The translations under genes and the position numbers were made by a program. The notes below the pieces were generated by a model. The model worked only from the letters and a program-made list of their open reading frames with translations. It did not search any database and was not told where the DNA came from. A DNA stretch of 40,297 bases, taken from NCBI GenBank assembly GCA_012518535.1, contig JAAYRX010000144.1, positions 1 to 40,297 on the forward strand, written 5' to 3'. The DNA comes from Clostridiales bacterium. GTDB lineage: Bacteria; Bacillota; Clostridia; Caldicoprobacterales; UBA3941. This document shows positions 16,912-26,207 of this stretch, piece after piece. Position 1 is the stretch's first letter. The number at the start of each line of letters is the position of its first letter.

Positions 16912-17442
16912 ATGTTGAAAGGGACCACCATAGTGGCCGTAAGGAAGAACGGCCGGGCAGCAATTGGCGGTGATGGCCAGGTTACTTTCGGCCAAAACAC
17001 CATTATGAAGCACAGCGCCAGAAAGGTACGGCGGCTTTACCAAGATAGGGTATTGGTTGGGTTTGCCGGAAGCGTGGCCGACGCATTTAGTCTCAGCGAG
17101 CGTTTTGAGGCTAAACTGGAACAATATGCTGGCAACTTAGAGCGAGCAGCGGTGGAATTGGCCAAGGAGTGGCGTGCAGACAAGCTTTTACGAAAATTGG
17201 AGGCTATGCTAATAGCCATTGATGATAAAACACTTCTAATTATATCCGGAACAGGCGAAGTAATCGAACCCGATGATCAAATTGCGGCAATTGGTTCAGG
17301 TGGAGCCTTTGCCATGGCAGCGGCTAAAGCGCTCATGGAGAATACTCAGCTGGAGCCCAAGGAAATTGTAAGGAAATCTTTAGAGATTGCCTCATCCATT
17401 TGCGTTTATACAAACGATAACATCTATATTGAAGAGATTTAG
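16912..17442 (+). CDS. hslV: ATP-dependent protease peptidase subunit HslV
   Basis: A 176-residue N-terminal-nucleophile hydrolase that forms the double-ring protease core working with HslU. The N-terminus [27 protein letters not shown] contains the expected TT; a threonine there would be exposed after removal of [14 protein letters not shown] and [11 protein letters not shown] are also typical. Bacillus ClpQ uses serine instead, so this copy follows the classical threonine type. The ATG is preceded by GGGGG. The stop overlaps the AGGAGGT ribosome binding site of hslU, consistent with coupled expression. Confidence 0.96.
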   Translation: MLKGTTIVAVRKNGRAAIGGDGQVTFGQNTIMKHSARKVRRLYQDRVLVGFAGSVADAFSLSERFEAKLEQYAGNLERAAVELAKEWRADKLLRKLEAMLIAIDDKTLLIISGTGEVIEPDDQIAAIGSGGAFAMAAAKALMENTQLEPKEIVRKSLEIASSICVYTNDNIYIEEI

Positions 17443-17454
17443 GAGGTGCCGCTG

Positions 17455-18852
17455 TTGGTTAACTTGACTCCCAAGCAGATAGTTACAGAATTGGACAGGT
17501 ATATAATAGGACAATACGAGGCAAAAAAGTCGGTAGCTGTCGCACTGCGAAATCGCTACAGGCGCAGTCTGATAGATGAGAACCTGAGGGAGGACATCAC
17601 TCCAAAGAATATAATAATGATGGGGCCTACAGGTGTAGGCAAGACCGAAATTGCCAGACGTCTGGCTAAATTAGTTGAAGCACCCTTAGTAAAGGTGGAA
17701 GCTACAAAATTTACCGAGGTAGGTTATGTTGGACGGGATGTAGAATCCATGGTCAGAGATCTGGTGGAAGCGGCTATTCGCATGGTCAAGAATAAGAAAA
17801 CGGAAACCATTAAGGAAAAAGCCGAGCTGGCTGCTGAAAACAGGTTATTGGATATTTTGCTGCCCACAAAAAAGCGAAAACAACCAACAAATCCCCTGGG
17901 CATTTTATTCCAACAGGATGAAAACGATGATGAAAACAATGAGATATCCGATGACACATCCAATCAATCTATGGCCGGAACTCGGGAAAAGCTCCGCCAG
18001 AGATTAAGACTAGGACTCATGGAGGATGTACAGATAGAAATTGAGATTGAGGACTCAAAATATTCCGGTATAGGATTTATTCCGGGTATGGGAAATGAGG
18101 ATATGCTTATACAGATCCAGGATGTATTCGGAAGCATAATGCCTCGGAAAACGAAGAAAAGAAAGACTACTATCCGTGAAGCAAGAAGAATCTTAGAACA
18201 GGAAGAGGCTCAAAAACTTGTGGATATGGATGAAGTCATAGAAGAGGGCATAGAAGCGGCAGAACAACGTGGAATAATCTTCATAGATGAGATTGATAAG
18301 ATTGTAGGGAAGGAGATGAGTGGAGGTCCCGATGTTTCCAGGGAAGGGGTACAGAGGGATATTTTACCCATAGTCGAAGGTACCACCGTTATGACGAAAT
18401 ATGGCCCAATTAAGACGGATCATATATTATTTATTGCTGCTGGGGCCTTTCATGTTTCCAAGGTGTCGGATTTGATACCGGAACTTCAGGGTAGATTTCC
18501 CATAAGGGTGGATTTGGAGAGTTTAACTCAAGACGATTTTGAACAGATACTGATACAACCGGAAAATGCACTATTAAAGCAACATAGGGAGTTAATGAAG
18601 ATAGAAGACATAAATCTGGAGTTTTCTGATGAGGCTATTAAAGAGATAGCAAGGATTTCATATATTTTAAACCAAAGCAGCGAGAACATAGGCGCGCGCA
18701 GACTGCATACCGTTATGGAAAAGCTAATGGAGGATATATCCTTTAATGCCGAGGATCTATCAGGACAGGATATTACAATTGATGCCGAATATGTCCATAA
18801 AGCCCTAAAAGACCTTGTTAAAGAGGAGAACCTTCATAAATTTATTCTCTAA
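17455..18852 (+). CDS. hslU: HslU, ATPase/unfoldase of the HslVU protease
   Basis: A 465-residue AAA+ (Clp/HSP100) ATPase that unfolds substrates for HslV. Seen: MTPKQIV-like N-terminus ([19 protein letters not shown]), Walker A GPTGVGKT (57-64), the pore segment GYVGRD, the intermediate domain (about 110-240), Walker [12 protein letters not shown], and a C-terminal LHKFIL tail that would dock into HslV. The track uses a GTG at 17446 that lies inside the AGGAGGTG ribosome binding site; TTG at 17455 leaves 7 nt and gives the family N-terminus. Gap to codY is 51 nt. Confidence 0.96.
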   Translation: MVNLTPKQIVTELDRYIIGQYEAKKSVAVALRNRYRRSLIDENLREDITPKNIIMMGPTGVGKTEIARRLAKLVEAPLVKVEATKFTEVGYVGRDVESMVRDLVEAAIRMVKNKKTETIKEKAELAAENRLLDILLPTKKRKQPTNPLGILFQQDENDDENNEISDDTSNQSMAGTREKLRQRLRLGLMEDVQIEIEIEDSKYSGIGFIPGMGNEDMLIQIQDVFGSIMPRKTKKRKTTIREARRILEQEEAQKLVDMDEVIEEGIEAAEQRGIIFIDEIDKIVGKEMSGGPDVSREGVQRDILPIVEGTTVMTKYGPIKTDHILFIAAGAFHVSKVSDLIPELQGRFPIRVDLESLTQDDFEQILIQPENALLKQHRELMKIEDINLEFSDEAIKEIARISYILNQSSENIGARRLHTVMEKLMEDISFNAEDLSGQDITIDAEYVHKALKDLVKEENLHKFIL

Positions 18853-18903
18853 ATCGGTACCAATATAGAACGACATAAGGAACAAATCAAGGAGTGAATT
18901 GAA

Positions 18904-19683
18904 TTGTCAGAAAGCCTGTTGAAAAAAACCAGAAGATTAAACAAGATTATACAAAGATCGGGTTCAGATCCCGTTCGCTTTTCCGATCTTGCGAGGGTAC
19001 TAGGTGAAATTCTATATAGCAATATATTTATTGCCAGTCGTAGAGGGAAAATACTGGGGTATGCGCTGGAGGATGAAAGTTGGCTTAAAAACTGGGAAAT
19101 GGATGCCAAAGGACTATCCAGTTTTACCGAGCAATGCAACAGTCAATTCCTCAAGATTAGCGAAACCCTGGCCAATGTCAGCTTTGTAAGAGGCTGTCAA
19201 ATTGAAGAACATGATAGGGATGAAGGTCCCCATAAGTTTACATCCATCATACCCATTAGTTGTGGGGGAGATCGTCTGGGAACTTTGATAATCGAAAGAA
19301 TGGAAGAGGCATATTGTGATGATGACCTGGTCCTGGCTGAATATAGCGCTACCATTATAGGTATGGAAATTATCAATGCCAAGGCTGAGGAGATAGAGAA
19401 AGAGGCACGGGATAAAGCTGTGGTACAGATGGCAGTTAGAACGCTGTCATATTCCGAATTAGAGGCAATTGAACATATCCTCAACGAGCTTGATGGTAAT
19501 GAGGGTTTGTTAGTTGCAAGTAAAATAGCGGACAGGGTCGGAATAACTCGTTCAGTGATAGTAAATGCCCTGAGAAAGTTGGAAAGTGCGAGCGTTATCG
19601 AATCCCGTTCCCTTGGCATGAAGGGTACTCATATAAAGGTGCTCAACGATAAATTGTTGGATGAGATAGAAAGGAACCGATAA
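18904..19683 (+). CDS. codY: GTP-sensing global repressor CodY
   Basis: A 259-residue transcription factor with an N-terminal GAF domain that binds branched-chain amino acids (LLKKTRRLNKIIQRSGSDPV, then IFIASRRGKILGYAL) and a C-terminal winged helix. The DNA-binding motif ASKIADRVGITRSVIVNALRKLESA and the following GMKGTHIKVLND are nearly invariant in the family. The start is TTG at 18904, 7 nt after GGAGTG. It follows hslVU as in Bacillus and precedes a Fur-family gene by 21 nt, so these probably share a transcript. CodY responds to GTP and isoleucine/valine/leucine and represses nutrient-acquisition genes. Confidence 0.96.
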   Translation: MSESLLKKTRRLNKIIQRSGSDPVRFSDLARVLGEILYSNIFIASRRGKILGYALEDESWLKNWEMDAKGLSSFTEQCNSQFLKISETLANVSFVRGCQIEEHDRDEGPHKFTSIIPISCGGDRLGTLIIERMEEAYCDDDLVLAEYSATIIGMEIINAKAEEIEKEARDKAVVQMAVRTLSYSELEAIEHILNELDGNEGLLVASKIADRVGITRSVIVNALRKLESASVIESRSLGMKGTHIKVLNDKLLDEIERNR

Positions 19684-19704
19684 AACAGTAAAAGAAGTGA
19701 TTAT

Positions 19705-20139
19705 ATGAATGATGGAATGATCTCATTGAAGATGGCTTTGAAGAAAAATGGTTATAAACTCACCTCTCAAAGAAAGGCTACTTTGAAAACTATTTTAGAG
19801 AATCAGGGTAAGCATTTGAGCACCGAAGAGATATTTGTCAAGGTTAAGGAATCCAATCCCCGAATCGGATTGGCCACCGTCTATAGAACTCTGCTTTTAC
19901 TGGAAGAATTGGGAATTCTAATAAAGCACAACTTTGAGGATGGTCGATACCGTTACGAGCTGAGCCATCCGGATCAAGATCATGACCATCATCATTTAAT
20001 ATGTCTTAAGTGCGGTGAAGTGAGTGAAGTAAAAGAGGATCTATTAGACTCCCTGGAGGACATTATAGTTAAGAATTACGGTTTTAAAGTTGCAAATCAT
20101 AAAGTAAAGTTCTACGGCTATTGTAAGAGATGCAATTGA
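19705..20139 (+). CDS. Fur family metal/peroxide-responsive regulator
   Basis: A 144-residue regulator with the N-terminal winged helix (YKLTSQRKATLKTILENQGKHLSTEEIF and ATVYRTLLLLEELGI) and a C-terminal dimerisation domain. Metal sites: the histidine-rich DHDHHHLIC, and two CxxC pairs (CLKCGEV and CKRC at the C-terminus) that form the structural zinc site. Whether it is Fur, PerR or Zur cannot be decided by eye. The ATG has a weak AGAAGTGA ribosome binding site. It lies 21 nt after codY and ends with a strong terminator. Confidence 0.92.
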   Translation: MNDGMISLKMALKKNGYKLTSQRKATLKTILENQGKHLSTEEIFVKVKESNPRIGLATVYRTLLLLEELGILIKHNFEDGRYRYELSHPDQDHDHHHLICLKCGEVSEVKEDLLDSLEDIIVKNYGFKVANHKVKFYGYCKRCN

Positions 20140-20141
20140 GG

Positions 20142-20170
20142 CCCTGCCCTTATAAACAGCAGGGTTTTTT
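20142..20170 (+). terminator. Intrinsic terminator after the Fur-family gene
   Basis: CCCTGC (20142-20147) and GCAGGG (20159-20164) with six T residues directly after. This closes the hslV-hslU-codY-fur run. Confidence 0.85.
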
Positions 20171-20180
20171 CTTGGGCTAA

Positions 20181-20214
20181 GCCCGTGGTGGTATTATGCT
20201 GGAATGACACGGGC
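20181..20214. other. Inverted repeat in the leader of the sugar nucleotidyltransferase gene
   Basis: GCCCGTG (20181-20187) and CACGGGC (20208-20214) are perfect inverted repeats 20 nt apart. No T-tract follows. The 213-nt gap up to the next gene otherwise shows no confident promoter or gene. Confidence 0.3.
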
Positions 20215-20382
20215 ACGATGGGTTTATTTACCTCGTAACGAACTAATCTATTAACTGATATCCACATCCCTTGAACAATGAATTTATTGAAATGCTCGTA
20301 TTGGTATAAGTTAGGATAAGGATACACATAATAAGTTGGCAATGATCAGATTGCAAAAATACGAGCAAAAGGGAAGATAAAA

Positions 20383-22812
20383 ATGAAAGGTATTATTATG
20401 GCGGGTGGAGCTGGGTCTAGACTTCGGCCGCTTACTTGTGATTTGCCAAAACCCATGGTGCCGGTGATGAACAGGCCGGTTATGCAATATAGCATCGACC
20501 TTTTCAGGAAGTACGGGATAAATGTTATTGGGGCCACCCTCCAATACCTCCCAGGGATGATTCAGGAATATTTTGGAGGCGGGGAACAGGATTCAATAAG
20601 TCTGCATTATTTTATAGAGGATAGGCCTTTGGGAACGGCAGGTAGTGTGAAAAATGCACAAGAGATTTTAGATGATACCTTTATAGTATTAAGCGGTGAT
20701 GCACTAACCAATATTGACTTGGAGAAGGCTGTAGAGTTTCACAGAAAAAACCAATCCATAGCCACCCTGGTACTCAAGAAAGTCGAAATACCCTTAGAAT
20801 ATGGGGTAGTGATGACCCAGGAGGATGGGAGAATAGTCAGATTCCTCGAAAAGCCTGGTTGGGGGGAGGTCTTTAGTGATACAGTGAACACCGGGATTTA
20901 TATATTGGAGCCCCAGGTACTGGAATATTTTGAACCAGGTGTAAAGTTTGATTTTAGCAGGGATCTTTTTCCCAGATTACTTGAGGATAAGCAGCCCATG
21001 TTTGGCTACGTAACCGAGGAATACTGGTGCGATGTGGGGGATACCAACTCATATCTGCAGGCCCACTTTGATATAATGGATGGAAGCGTAGGGTTCAAGC
21101 CTGATGCCAAGGAGATCGAAGACGGTATATGGGTGGAGGAAGGGGTTTATATACACCCAAGCGCTAAACTTGAAGCGCCTTGCTACATAGGCAGAAACAC
21201 GAGGATAGAGGAAGGGGTCAATCTACATCCATTTACGGTTATTGGTGAAAATAATTGTATTGGAAAATACTCCAGCATTAAGAGAAGTGTATTGTGGAAC
21301 CACAATAATATAGGTAGGAACGTGGAGATCAGAGGCACTATCCTCTGTGATAATACACGTATTGGCAACGATTGTAGTATTTTTGAGGGCTGCGCTGTAG
21401 GGAAGAATACCTATTTGCAGGAAAGAGTCGTCCTGAGACCGGACATAAAGATATGGCCCTGTAAAACAATAGAACAGGGCATGGTGATAGATGAGAACAT
21501 AATATGGGGAACCCGGTTTAGAAGAACCTTCTTTGGGAAGGATGGTATCAGGGGTTGTTTTAATACTGAAATAGATGCCAGGTTTGTAAATCGCTTGGGG
21601 ATAGCCTATGGAACAGAGCTGCAAGGAGGTAGCAGGGTATGTATCAGCTCCAACAGGCATAATGCGGCCATAATGTTAAAGCATGGATTGATGGCGGGTA
21701 TGCTTGCCTCCGGGTTGAAGATCTTTGATATAGGCAGTACAATAACACCTGTGGCCAGGTATGCCGTTAGATATCTGGGCTTGGATGGTGGGATTCATAT
21801 TCGATGTGAGGATGATGAACCGGATAGGGTCCATCTTAGTCTGATTGATAAGAATGGTGCAAATCTGCCCGATTCTATGGAACGAAAGATCGAGAACATG
21901 TTTCTTAGCGGAGATTTCTCCATAAAGCCTCCAAGCGGTATAGAGAAGGTTAGTAGGATAAACGATATACCCATGTTTTACATCAGACATCTGATCAATT
22001 TCATTGATGCCGAAGCAATAAAGCAGAGAAATTACAGGATCTTAGTGGATACACAAAGTAAATACCTGGCTTCGATGTTTAGGGATATAACCAGGGATCT
22101 GGACTGTCTGGTGGACATTAAAAAGGAACAGATAAAGGATGATGAATCGATCCAGGGATATGACCTGACTATCCGATTCGACGACGATGGAGAGAGACTA
22201 CAGATCTTTGACGAAAGGGGAGAACCCATAAAAGAGGGGACTATGGCAGCCTTAATCAGCTTGGTATGTTTTAAGCAGGATAAGGATGTAGAGGTTGTAA
22301 TCCCCTATACAGCCCCAAATGCCATAGAAAAAATGGCGGAGTTCTATCAAAGCAGCGTTATAAGAACTAAAACCAAAAAACGCGCCATGATGGAAGAAGT
22401 TATTAGGATTGGGGATAGTAACAAGCGAAAGGCCATGGAACGCTTTATCCTATATTTTGACGGATTAGCCACCGTAATGGGTATAATGGATTTGATGGCT
22501 AGGGAAGATAAGGGGCTTTCCCACCTGGTTAAGGATCTACCTGAGATTCACATGTCCATAAGGGACATTAAATGCCCTTGGTCGGCAAAGGGTAAAGTAA
22601 TGAGGGGTTTGATCGACGAAGCAAACAGAAAAGATTCTGACATAGAGTTGTTTGAAGGAATTAAAATTAATAACGAAAAGGGATGGGCCTTAATATTGCC
22701 GGATCCCGATGAACCTTTGGTTAAGGTATACAGCGAAGGATTTTCAGAGGAATATGCAGAGGAACTAAGCGATTTTTATGAGAAGCGAATTAACGGGATA
22801 AAGGAAGAATAA
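20383..22812 (+). CDS. Sugar-1-phosphate nucleotidyltransferase fused to a degenerate phosphomutase domain
   Basis: An 809-residue three-domain protein. Residues 1-235 are a nucleotidyltransferase with AGGAGSRLRPLTCDLPKPMVPV and the metal-binding LSGDALTNID. Residues 250-370 are left-handed beta-helix hexapeptide repeats. Residues 380-805 resemble alpha-D-phosphohexomutases (GKDGIRGCFN, then DGGIHIRCEDDEPDRVHLSLID). The catalytic TASHNP serine loop is replaced by IRCEDDEPD (473-481), and the DGDGDR metal loop reads DDDGER (600-605), so mutase activity is doubtful. Similar fusions are known in Firmicutes and cyanobacteria. The sugar (glucose or mannose) cannot be told. GGGA precedes the ATG. 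A strong terminator follows. Confidence 0.88.
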   Translation: MKGIIMAGGAGSRLRPLTCDLPKPMVPVMNRPVMQYSIDLFRKYGINVIGATLQYLPGMIQEYFGGGEQDSISLHYFIEDRPLGTAGSVKNAQEILDDTFIVLSGDALTNIDLEKAVEFHRKNQSIATLVLKKVEIPLEYGVVMTQEDGRIVRFLEKPGWGEVFSDTVNTGIYILEPQVLEYFEPGVKFDFSRDLFPRLLEDKQPMFGYVTEEYWCDVGDTNSYLQAHFDIMDGSVGFKPDAKEIEDGIWVEEGVYIHPSAKLEAPCYIGRNTRIEEGVNLHPFTVIGENNCIGKYSSIKRSVLWNHNNIGRNVEIRGTILCDNTRIGNDCSIFEGCAVGKNTYLQERVVLRPDIKIWPCKTIEQGMVIDENIIWGTRFRRTFFGKDGIRGCFNTEIDARFVNRLGIAYGTELQGGSRVCISSNRHNAAIMLKHGLMAGMLASGLKIFDIGSTITPVARYAVRYLGLDGGIHIRCEDDEPDRVHLSLIDKNGANLPDSMERKIENMFLSGDFSIKPPSGIEKVSRINDIPMFYIRHLINFIDAEAIKQRNYRILVDTQSKYLASMFRDITRDLDCLVDIKKEQIKDDESIQGYDLTIRFDDDGERLQIFDERGEPIKEGTMAALISLVCFKQDKDVEVVIPYTAPNAIEKMAEFYQSSVIRTKTKKRAMMEEVIRIGDSNKRKAMERFILYFDGLATVMGIMDLMAREDKGLSHLVKDLPEIHMSIRDIKCPWSAKGKVMRGLIDEANRKDSDIELFEGIKINNEKGWALILPDPDEPLVKVYSEGFSEEYAEELSDFYEKRINGIKEE

Positions 22813-22829
22813 GGTTGTATCGTTATCGC

Positions 22830-22859
22830 GCTAATCCTTCTTTGGGGTTAGCTTTTTTT
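22830..22859 (+). terminator. Intrinsic terminator after the nucleotidyltransferase fusion gene
   Basis: GCTAATCC (22830-22837) pairs with GGGTTAGC (22845-22852; one G-U pair) and is followed by seven T residues. Confidence 0.85.
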
Positions 22860-22918
22860 AAGAGCTTATTTAGAAACTATCTCTGGAGTTGGATTTCTAC
22901 TGTCTAAATTGAGACTAT

Positions 22919-23022
22919 CTGTTACTCATAATAATGTGGATAATGGCTATGGGAGGATCAGTAAAATCTTTCCTATATTCCATAAGATAAGCTTTCTTAT
23001 CCAAATCGATGGGGTCATCCGT
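22919..23022 (-). repeat. Relic copy B of an unrecognised coding-like sequence
   Basis: On the minus strand one frame reads DDPIDLDKKAYLMEYRKDFT, DPPIAIIHIIMSNR and then stop, without interruption over 34 codons. Several stop codons lie just upstream in the same frame, and no ribosome binding site or start is evident. It aligns with the copy at 3552-3715 (same stop position, similar residues). It lies in the 394-nt gap between the fusion gene terminator and rnj. Probably the 3' remnant of a lost gene; identity unknown. Confidence 0.5.
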
Positions 23023-23125
23023 TTATCATTAGCTAATTATCCAGGATGATATACCGGAACAATGGACCAAGTTAAACTATTAAGTTAAGGTTGGTTCAAA
23101 TAAATCTTCGGATTTGCTTTAATGG

Positions 23126-23154
23126 TTGCACTGTTAATATTTATCAAGTATAAT
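23126..23154 (+). promoter_or_regulatory. SigA-type promoter of rnj
   Basis: TTGCAC (23126-23131), exactly 17 bp, TATAAT (23149-23154). The expected start site is about 45 nt before the GTG start. Confidence 0.75.
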
Positions 23155-23206
23155 AGGAATATTGGATTTGTGCGGAAATCTAATAGAAGGAGGAGGAAAT
23201 TTTTTA

Positions 23207-24874
23207 GTGACATCAAAAAATAATAAGACATTAAAACTAATTCCCTTGGGGGGTGTCAATGAGATCGGGAAAAATATGACACTCCTGGAATATGGAGACG
23301 AGATCATTGTTATCGATTGTGGTCTGGGTTTCCCCGAAGAGGAAATGTTGGGAATTGATTTGGTTATTCCAGACATAACCTATTTGCAGAAGAACAAGGA
23401 GAAGGTTAGGGCAATTATCGTGACCCATGGTCATGAAGATCATATTGGGGCACTTCCATATGTCCTTAAGGAGATCAACGTACCCATATACGGAACCAGG
23501 TTGACCTTGGGCCTGATTGAAAATAAATTAAAAGAGCATTTCCTGGACAAAGTAAAACTAAAATGCGTAAAAGCAGGAGATAGAATTAAACTTGGAAGCT
23601 TCACGGTTGATATAATCAGAACCAGCCACAGTATTGCAGATGCTGTCGCTTTGGCTTTTCATACACCAGTTGGAGTTATAGTTCATACAGGAGATTTTAA
23701 GATAGATTACACTCCTATAGACGGGCAGGTTGTAGATTTTGCAAAATTTGCCAAATTGGGAGAGAAGGGTGTGCTTGCCTTATTGGCGGATAGTACCAAC
23801 GTTGAACGACCGGGATATACCCTGTCCGAAAGAGTAGTAGGGGCTACATTCCAAAACATCTTCGGTACTGCCAAAGGAAGAATTATCGTGGCTACCTTCG
23901 CTTCAAATATACACAGAATCCAACAGATAATCGATGCCGCTGTAAAGTACAGGAGGAAGGTATGTGTTTCAGGAAGAAGCATGGAAAATGTAATGTCAGT
24001 GGCAGTGGATCTTGGTTATATTAAGATTCCAGATGGAATATTGATTGGGATTGATGAGATTCAAAACTATCCCCATGAAAATTTAGTAATAATAACAACC
24101 GGCAGCCAGGGAGAACCCATGTCTGCCTTGTCTCGTATGGCTTCGGCGGACCATAGAAAAATAGAAATTATTCCCGGGGATATGGTAATCATTTCCGCAA
24201 ATCCAATACCCGGTAATGAAAAACTTATTTCTAAGGTAATCAACCAGCTATTCTTGAGGGGAGCAGAGGTTATTTATGAGTCTTTAGCCGACATTCATGT
24301 TTCCGGTCATGCCTGTCAGGAGGAGTTGAAGCTGATTCATACCCTGGTAAAACCGAAATTTTTCATTCCCGTTCATGGGGAATATCGACATTTAAAACAG
24401 CATGCTAACCTGGCCGAATCCTTGGGGATGCCAAGAGGAAACATAAAGATTTTAGATATTGGAGATGTAGTCGAATTCACCCCGGATTCATGCAATATAA
24501 CCGGCTCGGTGTCCGCTGGTGGAGTTTTAGTCGATGGCTTGGGAATAGGGGATGTAGGCAATATTGTTTTACGCGATAGAAGACACCTCTCCCAGGACGG
24601 CTTGATGGTGGTAGTAGTAACCTTATCCAAGGTTACGGGTGTATCCGTAGCAGGACCTGATATTATATCCAGGGGTTTCGTATATGTAAGGGAATCAGAA
24701 CAACTTATGGAGGATGCCAGAGAAGTAGTTCGTGAAATATTGGAAGAATGTGAAGAGAATCAAGTTACGGATTGGGGAACTTTGAAGTACAAGATTAAGG
24801 CCGGCCTAAGATCATTCCTCTATGAGAGAACAAAACGTAACCCCATGATACTTCCCATCATAATGGAAATATAG
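23207..24874 (+). CDS. rnj: Ribonuclease J
   Basis: A 555-residue metallo-beta-lactamase/beta-CASP ribonuclease with 5'-3' exo- and endonuclease activity in mRNA decay and rRNA maturation. Seen: LIPLGGVNEIGKNMTLLEY, the zinc motif THGHEDHIGALPY, HTGDFKID, the beta-CASP segment (ADSTNVERPGYT, TFASNIHRIQQI) and the late VSGHACQEELKL and PVHGEYRHL motifs, then a C-terminal domain. The track start at 23162 translates through the ribosome binding site GGAGGAGG; GTG at 23207 gives the standard length. Transcribed from its own promoter; only one RNase J is visible in this window. Confidence 0.95.
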   Translation: MTSKNNKTLKLIPLGGVNEIGKNMTLLEYGDEIIVIDCGLGFPEEEMLGIDLVIPDITYLQKNKEKVRAIIVTHGHEDHIGALPYVLKEINVPIYGTRLTLGLIENKLKEHFLDKVKLKCVKAGDRIKLGSFTVDIIRTSHSIADAVALAFHTPVGVIVHTGDFKIDYTPIDGQVVDFAKFAKLGEKGVLALLADSTNVERPGYTLSERVVGATFQNIFGTAKGRIIVATFASNIHRIQQIIDAAVKYRRKVCVSGRSMENVMSVAVDLGYIKIPDGILIGIDEIQNYPHENLVIITTGSQGEPMSALSRMASADHRKIEIIPGDMVIISANPIPGNEKLISKVINQLFLRGAEVIYESLADIHVSGHACQEELKLIHTLVKPKFFIPVHGEYRHLKQHANLAESLGMPRGNIKILDIGDVVEFTPDSCNITGSVSAGGVLVDGLGIGDVGNIVLRDRRHLSQDGLMVVVVTLSKVTGVSVAGPDIISRGFVYVRESEQLMEDAREVVREILEECEENQVTDWGTLKYKIKAGLRSFLYERTKRNPMILPIIMEI

Positions 24875-24918
24875 GTAATATATTCCAGCTACTATGACTG
24901 TTATACAATGATATAGGC

Positions 24919-24947
24919 TTGTCAAACCCGGGATACCCATATATAAT
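24919..24947 (+). promoter_or_regulatory. SigA-type promoter of mltG
   Basis: TTGTCA (24919-24924), exactly 17 bp, TATAAT (24942-24947), about 55 nt before the mltG start. Confidence 0.75.
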
Positions 24948-25002
24948 AAAAACAAGTTTTTACTAGCCGGTTAAAGCGTAAGCCGATAGGTGGAGGATGG
25001 AT

Positions 25003-26139
25003 ATGTCGCAAAAAGGGGCAGTGTTCTTGAAGTGGGTCTTGAGACAGGTGCTGGTATTTCTTCTTAGTATCATAATAGTTGCTTCTACCGTATATTATGG
25101 AGCAAATTTTGCCTATAGCAAATATATCAAACCAGTGGATGCCAGCAACTCAGAACTTATGGATATAGAGATTCCAAGGGGATCTTCAGTCAGTAAAATT
25201 TCAGAGATTCTTTATGAAAACAACCTTATCCGCAACAAGATGGTCTTTAAGCTTTACGTGGATTTTTCCAACAAGACTTCAAAGCTCAAGGCAGGCAAGT
25301 ATAAGCTTTCCAGGGATATGGAATTAAGTCAGATAATGGATGAGCTGGTTTCCGGGAATGCAGCCATAGATACGGTTAAGATTACCATAATTGAGGGTTG
25401 GGATATCCGCAAGATGGCCAGGTATCTGGTACAAGAGAAAGGATTTCAATTCTCCGAGGAAGATTTTATTGATGCGGCCAAGGTAGAGAACTTTACCGAG
25501 TATATCTTCCTTCAGGATATACCTGATGAAAGGAAGAAGGGTGAGATAGGAATATCTCCCTTGGAGGGTTATCTTTTTCCAGATACATATCTGGTATATG
25601 AAGATGCCAGCCCACAGGATATAATGAAGAAGATGCTGGACCAGTTTGAAAAGGTTTATGACGAAATAGTCATGGACAGGGCCCAGGAACTTGATATGAC
25701 TATGGATGAGGTAGTAACCCTGGCTTCCGTTATACAGCGGGAGGCTCGTATAACCGAGGAGTTTTCAATGATATCAGCCGTATTCCATAACAGGTTGAAG
25801 AAGGATATGCCCTTGGGTGCGGACTCAACCATCCAATTCCTCGTCAATGAGGATCGCTGGGCTTTCAGCAGTGAGGAATTAAAGATTGACTCACCGTATA
25901 ACACCTATGAAAATACAGGACTACCCATAGGGCCAATATCATCACCGGGACGTTTGGCCTTAACATCGGCTTTGTATCCCTATGAGGACTTTATGAACTC
26001 GAAAAAGCCGTATCTGTATTTTGTATTAAAGGATCCCAAGACAGGTGAGCACGTATTCAATACCGATTACGATCAGCATCTGAAGGATAAGAAGAAATAC
26101 GAGTCCAGTTGGAAGGATATTGAAAACCAAGATGAATAA
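25003..26139 (+). CDS. mltG: Endolytic transglycosylase MltG (YceG family)
   Basis: A 378-residue membrane-anchored lytic transglycosylase thought to end or release nascent glycan strands. One N-terminal membrane helix (VFLLSIIIVASTVYYGANFAY) is followed by a LysM-like region (IPRGSSVSKISEILYENNLI) and the YceG catalytic domain: GYLFPDTY, ASVIQREA with the probable catalytic Glu247, the NTYENTGLPIGPISSPG motif and YFVLKD near the end. The ATG in the track at 24997 abuts GGTGGAGG, so the ATG at 25003 (6-nt spacing) is preferred. The U32 gene follows 68 nt later, as in many Firmicutes. Confidence 0.93.
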   Translation: MSQKGAVFLKWVLRQVLVFLLSIIIVASTVYYGANFAYSKYIKPVDASNSELMDIEIPRGSSVSKISEILYENNLIRNKMVFKLYVDFSNKTSKLKAGKYKLSRDMELSQIMDELVSGNAAIDTVKITIIEGWDIRKMARYLVQEKGFQFSEEDFIDAAKVENFTEYIFLQDIPDERKKGEIGISPLEGYLFPDTYLVYEDASPQDIMKKMLDQFEKVYDEIVMDRAQELDMTMDEVVTLASVIQREARITEEFSMISAVFHNRLKKDMPLGADSTIQFLVNEDRWAFSSEELKIDSPYNTYENTGLPIGPISSPGRLALTSALYPYEDFMNSKKPYLYFVLKDPKTGEHVFNTDYDQHLKDKKKYESSWKDIENQDE

Positions 26140-26153
26140 GTAGGATATAAAAT

Positions 26154-26185
26154 ATAAGGGGCTCACGTCATATGTGGCCTCTTAT
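26154..26185 (+). other. Hairpin between mltG and the U32 gene
   Basis: TAAGGGGC can pair with GCCTCTTA (one G-U) around a short loop, followed by the loosely T-rich tcttgtta. It is a weak terminator or processing hairpin, so some read-through into the next gene is likely. Confidence 0.4.
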
Positions 26186-26207
26186 CTTGTTATAGAGGGG
26201 GAAGAAT

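Noticed and set aside
23162-23206. N-terminal extension of RNase J
   Set aside because: It translates the GGAGGAGG ribosome binding site and overlaps the expected start of transcription; GTG 23207 gives the family length.
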